From Spodoptera frugiperda (taxonomy: Eukaryota; Arthropoda; Insecta; Lepidoptera; Noctuidae): DNA of 64,000 nt. A model generated the notes under the pieces. That model did no database searches and was not told where the DNA came from. It was given only the letters and a program-made list of their open reading frames with translations. This document shows, piece after piece, positions 1-12,300 of this stretch. The DNA is taken from the NCBI RefSeq assembly GCF_023101765.2, contig NC_064223.1:5890001-5954000 (forward strand). Direction: 5' to 3'. Both the position numbers and the translations under genes were made by a program. Position 1 is the stretch's first letter. Each line of letters begins with the position of its first letter.

Positions 1-3000
1 TTTGTTATTTAAATTTTATAATAAAACAAACAAAACCGTCTAATATCGCACATGCACCTACTTAGATATGGTGTTAATTGCTTCATTTGTTTAATGTAAC
101 CATTTTCTTCCAAATTTACCTCACGACCCAAAAATGGTATCAGTAAGTAAACATAAAAGATGGAACAAATATGGTTTTCATTTTCATAGAATTCAACAGT
201 TTTAGTTATAAGGAAGAGACTTAAAATACCGTGTCCGTCTTACAAGTAGAGCATGCTCCTTATCAGAACAGTGTACTCTGATACGTTAAGTAGCACAAAG
301 TAAAAGAGGTAGACATGTTTGCATAGATTAGTTTAGATTACACAGGGATGCTGCAAGCCATAGCCACACAGTTGCGTAAATAGGACGAGCAGCGTTGTCC
401 TGCGGTGACATGTGCGTGAGGCCCGGTGGCCCACCGCAACCAACGTGTAGTATACATCATTGATTTATTATAACCGTAAAAAGGCTAAGAACAAACAGAC
501 ATAACAATAAAAGTTTAAAAGCCTCCCATATAAAGAACAAAGACACTCGCTCGCGTACTGCCAATAAAGTAATAATTTATAGTATTTAATGTTTTGTAGT
601 TAAACTTTTGTAATGGGTGCGAGTATGACACAAGCATGATAAAGTTTTATCTATACGTCAGATTAAAATTAGAGACATTGCTCAATCTTGTGAGTAATAT
701 TTGAAGTAAATAGACTTAACTATTATTAGTATGATCCTATTAGCCTAGTGTTGGTATATCTAGGTTTGTAATAACATAAATAATAGATATATTATTTTTA
801 CGACAGAGAAACTTAAGTGGCCTTTAACTTTCCAGGTGCAAAACATCCGTTATTAATGGCAATATGAAAATGAGAATAACAAATAATAAACGAGAACATT
901 AAACTAAAATGTTTCATGTCGTTTAACGTAAAAGTAGAGTCAACGCGGTGCTACAAAACTGCATGTTATAATATCCCCGTAAAACACATCAAAAGAGTTG
1001 GAATATCAAACGTTTGACCCCAAATAGAACCAGATCGTCTATAAACAGATTTCGGTCCACGTTTGATGTTTAGCTTTTATCGTTAGGTTGAGAGACACGC
1101 AACTCTTCCCAATTGACAAGTCTCATGGCCATCAATACACAATTTATGCGTATTGCTAAATAAACAGCGATTCGCATAGTTGTGATGTCTAAAGATATTA
1201 TAGTTATTGCAACAAAATGTTTAACGTTCGTGAAGTTAAAATTAGTATCCAACCAACATTTCGTAGTCAATCTAGTAATATTAAACGTTGTTACTTTACG
1301 AGTAGAACCCAAGGACATGCACAATAGTAGACGTAAACAAAATCATCAAAGGGATATTGTTCGTGCAAGCAGGAACTCTCAATAGGGGTTTCTTACAAGC
1401 CGGGCGTAAAAAAGGGACGCAGTTACCTGCTCCTTAATAGACCCAGAAAGTCGAAACGAAAAAGTTTAAATTTATCAATATATCCCCAAAATTTTGGGAG
1501 ATGCTACAATAAACTACGTATCTGTTTTATTAATATTAGGTAGATATCTACTAATATTTATTATTAAATAATAATGTCAGTGATTAAATTGACGTCGGTT
1601 AACAAGAGAAAACCAATTATAAACCCGCCAATGATTTTCATTACAATAAAGTGAAGATCATCTTTATAATAACAATCCATAGAACGTAATGTATCATTAG
1701 AATCATCAAATATGGGCAACTGATACAAATGTTAGACCCGGATGTCTTGGTAACAAAACAACAAACTATAATCAAACGTGTTTCGCTCATATGGAGTTCA
1801 AAAGATGACTGAAAGTACAATGCTCCAGTGTAAGTAAGTACCAAAACTCGTAGAGAACGCACTAAAACTAATAAACATTAAGCACTTTTCACTGGTATCA
1901 CAATAGTTCACAACATAAAGCAACAGTTTGTTTATAAGGTCCGTAGTAAAGTAAACGTGTATAAAGGCGTGGAGCCGACACGCGCACGACCGCACTCTAA
2001 CGAGGCTCCGTCTACACTGGCTTGACTGATGGTACGGTGTTTGTGACCGACTGCATTTAATTTAACTGAGTCACGGAACCCAAGGAACCCGGATCACTCA
2101 TCAGACCAGTAACATACGGTCTATTGATTACAGACAGGATGGGGACAAGGGATAGTTTTAGGGTGCGGGGAAATACCCACGATGGTGCCAAATACAATGT
2201 CAATTGTGTCGATAACTGTAACAGGGACATATTCTTTCACTTGCAAACGATTTCTTGGAAGTGATTCCTGTTTAATTTTTACTAACAAAGTATTTTGTTT
2301 GTACAAATTGAATAAAGATATCAATATTAAAAGATAGAGCAGAAAAGAAGGCGGGACATGAACATTATCTATACGCGGGCCACTTGTTGCGCAAGTGCGG
2401 CAGGCACTTCTGAGGATTTATGGGCCACGGGCTCGAGTTACACTTGATAACGTCTCTGCGCACGCGGCGACTACGATACAAATATGTTTAAATTTTCTAA
2501 AGTGTATGACAATAGATATATGCAATCTAGATTTCATAGGAATAATAATTGATTGGGTTCTAGTAGTTAGGTGGATAGGGGTAGATCTCTAACAGAGTTC
2601 GGATCCAATAACATAAGTAAGCTTGGTCTTTATATCTTTATATTCCTCAATCTACTTATTAATAAATTAATGTGAGATACCATAAAGAAAAATGCAGGTT
2701 AAATAAGGAGATACAGTGAAACTTGGTTAAGTGGGACCTGGATAAGTGAGAAACCTCCACAAATGGCACTCATACTGAGGTCCCTACCCATTGGCACTGA
2801 ATTACCTCTATTAGTGGGACAAAAAACCCTCTATATCTGGGATTCGTTCTTTCGATTTATCATCTTAGTTACCTCTGTAACTGAGACAGCAAGTGAATTT
2901 TAATGCATAAACCTCAGTAACTGAGACAACATCGTTTTGTTTGGCGATTTACTTATTCTTATTCATTTATAATGTGCACATAACACATTGTTTTATTTAA

Positions 3001-6000
3001 GAACCACATAGTAAACTGTAAATGAGACAAATATTCATTTATACCTGGTTATCTGAGACACTGGGTTAGTGGAATAATAAGGAGATATAGTACAAGTTGT
3101 AGTTTATACCAAAAACATTAAAAACATGACCTGTTTCCGATGGAGGTACTAAATACTTAAAACTCATTGCGAACAATTAACTTTCAAATGAACAATTCCG
3201 TTGTATATGGTTAGTTAGCTATCGAGGCAAATAAAGATGTTCTATGACTAACATGGCTACGTGCCAACAAACTGCTATTTGTCACACCCTCTACTTATTG
3301 AATGTCAATTTGATAATCAATTATAGGAATCATTACTGTACGGAGGGTAGAGAAACTCACAAAATCACACGCAAAGTCATTAGACAACGGAAATATAAAA
3401 GAGGCTATTATAAACATTTAAATGAAGGTGGACAAGATACTACAGGGACGCTCAATCGGACAAATGACACTTGTATAAGAGATACATGTGTAATTAGGAC
3501 ATTCTAAAAACGATAAAAAATAAATCAAATAGTCATGACAACTTAATCAGAGCATTTCATTTTGTAGTAACGTTTAAAGTAGTTAAGTACCTAATATAAT
3601 TTCAGTAAAATATAAATATTGGTATGATACTATGATAGTAATAACTACGAACTGCTACGTGAAGGCAAACAGGGCATGAACGGCCGATATATCAAATTAA
3701 ATAGCCATTGAGCACAATTGGTATCTCGTATGTGACCGTCTACATTGTCGCGCTTTTGACTCTAATATGAGACGGCCAAGAAAAAATCTCATTGCTCAAC
3801 TCTAAAGTGTAGTAATTAATGTCAATAGCGCAGCCATTAATGACGGCGGGATGCTGAAATAGCCACTAAAGGAAATAATGTTCTCAATGACACAAAGTAC
3901 TTTCATGACGTTATTATATTTTTTAGTCATATGGGTACGGATAGGCAATTCAAAGTCAATGATATGGCATTGAGACGCGACATCATCCACTGTGGCCAAG
4001 TCTCGTTCGACACAATCGGTACAAAACTAAACAATGGCGACACAAGAACATTGGTGGACGTCTTTCGTCTTGAATTATGCATGTTCGCGATGCTTTAGTG
4101 ACCAGTAAATTAGAAACGAGAAAAAATACTCCACTCATTGAAAGGTCTGATTTTTCTTGTCCAGACGAATTATACGAACACATGTAGAAACATTAATGAG
4201 ATATAACCGTTACTTGTCTGAAGAGCATCCAAAGAAAAATTATTTATTCGTCTGCCTTTCGCTTAGTGATAATCGTTTTGTAAGGATTTCTTACAAGAAT
4301 CAATCAATCACAAAATTGAAATCAGCTACATGTTCTTACTAACTTGTCTTCAATTAAAAGGCTTTTATGTTAATCAGACATTTTTAAACAGGACGTGTTT
4401 AAAAAATGAATTAATGCATGTTGCATACTTATATTGCATATCGATGATTTAGAGTGCAGTATCTGCCCATCAATCAACATCAAGCAAGGTTATTAAAATC
4501 GAAGCTACTTTTAATAAAATTGAATAATCACTCGTCGATAGGTCGTTAAATTGCAAATGAGTAGTTACCTACTAATAACTATTACTTAATTTTACCAAAG
4601 TAATCTATGTGTGCCACAAAAAAAAATGCTATATGAAAAAATCAATAATGTACTGAAGTTTTAGTAACCAGTCAATAAAAGTGTAGAATGAAATATCTAA
4701 TTGATATGTCAATTACATTCCTATCATCGTCAAGATTATTATGACAGCTTTATAGATAAAGCTCGCTGATAAACGTGTCAGATGCTAATTAGAGGACTTC
4801 TTAATAATTTCAAACAAGTATAGCTACATAATTTTGAACGCAATTTCGTTACTTTACTGAGTACTTGACAATCTTGTCTCTAATAAAAGAACCAAATAGT
4901 TTTGTGACATATTGGACGTGTAGATAAAAATAATGGACTGGACTGGACAATAGCGCGTTAACATTGACATTTTAGTAAAAAATAATGCCAAGGTAGTGTA
5001 TACAGGCTTAAGAAAAATCGATTTTAGTCACCAAAACAGACAAAAAGTAATTTTAGCGTTGTTTTTTTCTCTCTACCGATGATACTGGTTTTTATTGGTT
5101 GTCGAATAATGTACAAATTATTTTATGGTAATTACAGGAGCTATACAAGTTGGAATTATAAAATAAATGTATTTTATTTATTTATCTGGTCTACATCGGC
5201 GGCACCAAGTTCAAAGTTGTCACTTGCCATATTCGCTCGCATATATAGACGCTTTGTCATTGGTGCTCAAGGTGTAAGAATATAGCGATATTTTGCTCTA
5301 GTTTACGTCAAATTTTAGTTTGTAAGTTGATATTCATTCAGTTTCCATATCTTTGTTTTATATCTACTTTAAATCGTCAATTTTCGTATGTAATTTATAA
5401 GTATGTAGTTAGTGATTTACTCGCTGCTCATTTGGACATCGTATGTTACAGTAGATAGCGGCAGTGGCAGTTGCCATTTGGCATACATTCTTAGTGCCCG
5501 ATATGGAAGGAAACGGGCAAACGTTCGTCTCACGGCCGCACGGACCTCTGATATTATTTACTGACCCCTAACTTGTGACATTCCATCTCAACTTTCTGCC
5601 TCAGAGGTGCTAGGTTATCGACAACGATATACAAAAGTTACGCGATAGGAATACCCATAAAAAGTGATGGTCGGCACAAAAACTCCATATTTCGAAACGG
5701 GTAATATGACCATGGAGTGAAAGTCTGTGTTCTTAGGGAGATCTGTTAACCGCAGTGTATGAAATACGATGACCACAAAATTGGATCGGTATGAATTACT
5801 CTGTGACTAAATAACAAGCTGAGCAGCTAAGCATCAGTGGGCATATCATCACTAGATAGGTTTACAAGGTGGCGAGTTGTCATTATTTTGTCTACGCAGA
5901 TAATATCGGATTTCAATTCTGTAGGTGTGGTAGAAAACGCAATCTGACAGCCTGTTCTATGTTGACATACAAAGAATCGTTACAAAACGGTCTCATGTTA

Positions 6001-6307
6001 CATTATATTGTTGGGAGCTTCCGTATGTTTTGTGTGTCGAACAAAAGTTTTTAGGGTGGTTGATTGTGTGGAAATTGCGTGGTAGCCGTACAAATACAGA
6101 ACGTTAAATGATAAATTGAATGTAACGTAGGTAACTACATTTTAATGACAATTGGCAGAACACCCACGAAGATGTCGCATTTAATTTATGCTTTTTATAA
6201 TATCTTTGGTATGATTGTAATGTCTTTCACAGTTACTGTCGGTGTATCATCATATCACAGTAATGAAGTTTCTTGATTAACTTTGTGTATAAAAGTAAAG
6301 TACTTAC
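1..6307. other. Intron after the last visible sick exon; no coding sequence recognised
   Basis: AT-rich sequence without a recognisable exon. All open frames here are shorter than 90 codons and look random. It contains the repeat array at 2702-3087. Slightly GC-richer patches near 1970-2110 and 2340-2480 show no splice-bounded open frame I could connect to the Navigator family. The next sick exon, expected to continue the coiled coil, seems to lie beyond the left edge. Confidence 0.6.
2702..3087. repeat. Degenerate array of a TAA.TGAGACA-type motif flanked by a perfect 12-bp direct repeat
   Basis: AATAAGGAGATA occurs at 2702-2713 and again at 3076-3087. Between them the motif ACCT-N3-TAA-N-TG(A/G)GACA recurs in variants: near 2730 (TTAAGTGGGAC), 2812 (TTAGTGGGAC), 2869 (GTAACTGAGACA), 2910 (AGTAACTGAGACA) and 3048 (TTATCTGAGACA). 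The left end CAGTGAAAC preceded by TA recalls pogo/Tigger-type termini, but no matching right terminus is seen. Confidence 0.55.
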
Positions 6308-6382
6308 ATTAGTTGTTAGTTGTGTCGTCAGCGTGTGCACTTTTTCTTTAGCGTCAGCGAGTTCCCTCCGCAGTTTCCGGAC
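6308..6382 (-). CDS. sick: sick exon 16, first coiled-coil helix
   Basis: 75 nt, residues 1148-1172: VRKLRRELADAKEKVHTLTT then QLTTN. It shows heptad-like spacing of Leu/Val with charged residues between. NAV proteins have nearly the same stretch, with a KLRREL core and an EKV-TLT-QL continuation. Acceptor TTGTTTAG/GTCC, donor CTAAT/GTAAGT; the gene must continue beyond 1. I found no convincing next exon, expected to begin near AAFEQSL, in 1-6307. Confidence 0.96.
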
Positions 6383-9300
6383 CTAAACAAAAATGACAGG
6401 TTTAATTTTCCGTGAGCTCGGTCATAATTGGATCGCTTTCGTTTAATTATTTTTCCTACACTTTCTAATTGGCGTTTAAAAAAGTAAGGTCTGATATTTT
6501 TCTAACTAAACGAAATGATTTATTATAGGCAATGAAGTAATGGGATATCATATTTGAGATACTCCTTGCATAGGCATCTAAACAAATACATCGACACCAG
6601 CAATTTATACTGCGCTAACTCAAAAAGCGTACTTTACAGTAGAGGCGTTTAAAGGGAAAAACGTGATAACTTTTACATTAATTAAGATACTTTTTTGAAA
6701 TTTGGTATGCTTAATATTTAATTTATTCATTGTAATATCTCATATTTATATTTTCTTAATTATATCTATTTTCTGATTTAGCGCAAGTTAGCCGTATATA
6801 AGCATAATTCATCAAAAAAAAATTACATCTTATACACGTCTAACTTATGTTAGCGTAGTGTGGTACGGGACGTCATAGTGTATGATCAATCATCTGATGC
6901 ATATTTCAATATTTTATAAAGAACATGTACTTACTCACAAAAAGAATAGTCAACGTACCATTAATAAACTAATTAATACGTTAACACATAAGTATTTACT
7001 ATGTAAAAGTCGCTAAGTAGTTCATTTTACAAACGAACAAGTATACACACGAACGCACTAAACTACGCCAACTATGAGTTAGTGCAGTGTTGCACGGACT
7101 TTGACCAAAGTGATCCCCGCGCACACTCCGCTAATAATAGTTGGCGTAATATAAATCGAGTGATTTCAAAAAGTACCTTTACTTAGCGTTTTATAAGATT
7201 TGTAACTTTCTTATTTTTGCATATTTCTTCTCAATTTTTTTATGACATATGTAAACACACATTTTAAGCAACTTGGCATAAAAAAAGTTTTTTCCAAATT
7301 TCGAGTTAGCGTAGTATAAATTGCTGGTGTCGACATATTATATACATACATACGTGTAAGATTTTTAGAGATAGATACGAACTAAGGGCCCTAGTAGTTA
7401 GCCTAGTAGTTAGTATGTTAAGTAAAAAAGGTATAAAATGAACAGTACCCCACTTACTTCGTGTGCCTGCCTCTCCTCCGACCCAGCGCCAGCTGCCAAT
7501 GACGATGCCGTCGACACCAACGATGCAGTAGATCCGTGCACTATAGACAAAACAAATATTTAATGAGTTATATTAATAATAGTTACTTAGTAAATACGTA
7601 GGTGGTAAGTACTAGTATCAATAATATGTATCTGTAGGTAGATATGATATCCACGTCTAGCTGTTTTGCGGTTTTGTAATTAGATCACTTCATTCATAAT
7701 TCCCACGTTTAGAAGTACGTAAATAATGTCAGTGTCACTTAAGTATATAGAAGTCGCATTGATTCAATAAATCTAGGATTGAACTAATCCTTTTGCTGCA
7801 ACCAGCTGTGTGTAATTATTGTTGACAAATTTACCCATATTAACCGAGACAATGGCAGATATATATCGTTTTAAGTCTATGTGAAGACCTCCTAGCACAG
7901 GTATATCTCTTACTTACTTCCTTTATATGTATTTCGTACAAGTATTTACATTAAACTAGCACTCCAGACGTTTTGGAGCCTTATAACAACATAATAAGGT
8001 ATTATATTATTACGTAGATACACTATATACATCAATCAACAGTTACATACTTTAGAAGATAACGAGTCGATAGTTCGATGTACTTAAACCTCGGCATTTA
8101 TCAGCAAGGAGATATTCCCAAACATTACCGTAAATAAATGTTTTATGTTTGAATTCTGTCTCCGATGCAAGCCACATGTTTGCGGTTGCGACATTATGCC
8201 GCGTCGCGGACATCTGTTTCGTATAAATGATACCAATGACCGGACGATACCCGTTATATAGAACACTCTAATTAAAGTATTGGGGAACGATACTTCACTT
8301 GCTTATGTAAACCTTTCTTTTTCTTTTTTCTTACACTGATTTCTTTTTGATAAGTGACGAGCATTATCGATGCAACTTGTGTTAAAAAAATATCATTACC
8401 TAAGGAGGAAAATATTTGGTTGCTAGTACAGAAATCTCGGCTCTAATACTTTCTTATTTTTATTACTTTACTATGTTTATCCTATGACTAGGTTCGTTCT
8501 TGGTGAGTGAATTATGTATCAGAAAACATATCTATAATAAACCTATTATTCCCCACGATGTCATCGAGTACCTAACCACAATGAGTTAAATTATCTTAAA
8601 AAATGTTGTTTCACTTATTAGAATTAAAACTAAGTATAATTTTACAATAATTGACTTACCATCATCATTCTTTTTAGGATAGTGGTGTGAGTGTCGAGGC
8701 GTGTGCATCACATTGCCAGGCTGATGCGTCGGGCTTAGAGCTGACCTCGGAGACGGCGACGGTGGCTCCGACACGCCGTAGTTCAGACCTACATCATATA
8801 CACGGTAAAAACTAGTTCTTCCTCGCATAAAGGTAAAAAAAAAAACAAGCGGAAAAAGATAATCCGATCTTAGTTACAAATTTTTTGGATCGATCTAAAC
8901 AACGAATGCCAAAAATCCACCTTAATTCCAGTGATTTTGCATTCATATCGGTTAATAATTTTTGCCCTAAGATGATTCTTACTCAAACATCTTCCTAAGT
9001 ATGACATTACTTAAAGTTAATTTCTACTTTAAATCGTAACCCCAATTAACTACCTATCGTTCCAATCAAAAGTCACTTTGGCAATGACTTACAAGCAATT
9101 GTTTAGAGAATGATGTCATTAGTCATAGGTAGATGCTAGGAGAAATCATTTTGTTATGATTTGGTACCGTTTGTTCTAAGAACAGACAATTCTGACTTGC
9201 CCACTAATCGTACTATTTGCACTGATTAAGATTAATTATGCAAGAATGTATGGTATGAGTTAGATGCTCATTGGCATCGCTCAAAGCCACGTGCAGTAGT

Positions 9301-12300
9301 GAATATTTATTGCAAGGACGCTCACAGATCCATTAATATTAAAACCAGTATTGGTTCCTAGTATAAAACTAAGTACATATTATGTATGTACAGTTGTGTG
9401 ATAAATTATGTAAACTGCAGTAGTAAAATCGATGAGAGACAATCAATAGAACGTTAGCCGTGAATACTGTTTGTAAATACAAGCAACTCTTTATGTCCCA
9501 TAAAATTTTATAGTGGAAACACTTATAAAGTGACAGGTAAACACTGAAACGCTACTAAACCAAGAAGATTATTTCTTCTTGAAAAGCACAAAAATAGATA
9601 ATAGAGTGGCATAAAGAGTCGAAAGAAGAAATAAAAGAAACAAGTAGGTGGTGATCTACATTTCTATGTTCATCTTAAAATGAATGTGTCCTTTTTTGGG
9701 TCCTGCCTTGGGTGTGGCATGAGCGAGAGTGAGACCCTTACGACTTATTAAAAATAACCCTGTCTACTTCCTGCTCAAAGCGGTCATGGTGACTTATGGA
9801 ATAGGTAATGTCCGATCGATCCACAACCCCGGTTAAACAATGAATGCTGAGTAAATTAAATACGAAATCGTCTTACTTATATATTTAGGTCATTGAACCT
9901 TTAAAGAACATAAATATAGGCATCCTATTCTAGGTTTGAATATCACAATAGAACAATACTTAGGTGATTGAGTCATTGTATGAGTAATAAAATCCTACCT
10001 TGTCCAGATGGTCCGTATTGCACAGGTAAACAATAGTACGGTTCATAGTCACTCTCCGAAGATCTTTGCAGCATCGAAGGGTAAAGCTTCTCCGATTTTG
10101 TTGACCTGTAAGAATGGACGCCATTTAATTTCTGTTTTTTTTAATATCCTTTTGTCTCTTTGCTACGATGAAGCACGTTTTGTGTGATACATTGCTTGTT
10201 TCTGTCAGTGCTTTCAAGCTAGGAATGAGTGGTTGTATGACTTTATATGTTTGATGTTTTATTTTGATATGTGAGTGCAGTGACTGATGTCCACTTTGTA
10301 ATTACAAGTAGATTTTCATGACATCTACATACATTGAGGTTATGAGAAATTATTATAGAAATGAATGTGAAACTGATTCATATCTGACTGATGTTATTTG
10401 GTCGAACCCTATTTGGTGTGTAAATAGGTAGGTAACTGTAAATTTAGTACCGAGTAATAAAAGAAAATTTCAGTCATTCCAAGCTTGCTGAAAAGCACTT
10501 CAGTAAGTACATCTTAAAAGCCCTTGAGTAGCGCACAGTACGAAATGGCACAATATTCAGCGTTTTGCGACAAAAGCCCGTTGAATAAAATATATCTTCT
10601 ATTTTGACCTTACCTATTCTCTGTAGCCAAGTAAATAAAAATATTTTTGCTCGACTTGGCGGGGGCACTACCGTGCCCCAGATTTTCAAACAATGTTATA
10701 CACTAATCTATTATCATTTTCTTCTTAAAATGTTGAATACACTTACAATTTGATCATGAAGTATCATGAATGATAAAGAAAAAATGGCGCACATTGAAAT
10801 GATATAGAAATGTGCATCTTGATCAATATAAACAAAAAGTGATATGAGCATTTACAATACAATGGCGTTAACGAAGTGTAAAATTAAGTAGATAAGCCGT
10901 GCCTTATTAAAATCATGCATATTTATTGTTGAAATGAAGCGTGCCACCTTGAAGCCAAAACATGAACAAACTCCCATCCTTGTGGCATACCTTGGAAATG
11001 TCCTATCTCTGAGGTAGCTAAAAATTTAACCAACAGTCAAGACATTTTAATAACCAACAGCCGTATGTACTAATATTAATTACATAACAATGATAGTAAG
11101 TAGGTTTATAGAAAAGCATCAATGAGTATCAGGGGAAAGAGTTTTAAGCATGATTCATGAAAAGGGAAGAATTAAGCTTATTCTTGATGGTTAGTCGACT
11201 CCATTTTGAACGGTTTTGTTCAATATTAAGATGTGTCATTTATATTTTTTGTTTATGATATTTAGTCAATCCACCAAAGGCAAGTTAGATAATTACTAGA
11301 TTTAGAAATTTCGCTCATCAATAACATTATAATTAAATACAAATTGTCTTTTGCACGTTATAATCATATTTGCTAGATACCCCAGAGTTTAAATTGATTC
11401 ACTTTTCTACTTTATAGAAATGGGGGACCCACCTAATACTGTTGCTCCTGTTTAACCGGGAGCCCTGTGCGTCTCGGTGCATGATGAGCTTATTGTGTGT
11501 GAGTGAGCTGCGGTGGTGTGAGTTAGGGGAGGAGGTGTGGTTGTGCGCCTGCGCAGAGTGCAGCGACGTGAGCGACTCCATCGACTCGCCCTCCGACAGG
11601 CGACCACTCGCCGAATATGTATTGCTGAAAAGGGGAAGAGTGATGACGGCACGTAATGGCCAGCTGTACCTCCTTTGACATAATAATCTCCATTTACGTT
11701 AAATCATAAAAGAAAAAACTAATAATTCAAAAACAAAATATAATCAAACAAAACTGTCGTGTCCTACAACTGGCCATTGAAAATAGGGCTGAAATAAGCA
11801 TGAGATTATGATAGAAGAGATTTGCGTGTCAAATATTTGTTTCCAATCAATAATGAAAGTTGTAAATTGATGAAGTTAGGTATTAATTAAAAGTCCGGAT
11901 GAAAGAAGACTTAACTTTGTTGTTGCGTAGACCAAGGCCCATTGTATGACACATAAACATAAGCACACAAGAATGATGAGGGAGAATGGCAATGGAAAAT
12001 GATACAAACAATAATAGAACGACGGTCACAACAAACATAAAATATAACAAACAATTTTAATTTAGCTGGTTATAATTTTTCAATCATATCCATACAACAC
12101 ACATTCACATACATTGTAAGTTATTAGAATATTTACCTGTGTCTTAGCCAAGGTGCATACGGGATCCCGTAGTCAGACTTTACTTCGGAATATGTTTGGG
12201 TATCAGAAAGACTGCCGTCACTTATTTTAATGCCACCTCTAGGTGCGATCCTGGAAGCCATGGTGGGTATTAACCGAAGAAATTAAATATATGAGCACAT

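Noticed and set aside
11442..11678. 78-codon plus-strand open frame
   Set aside because: Antisense of sick exon 12, with no independent signals.
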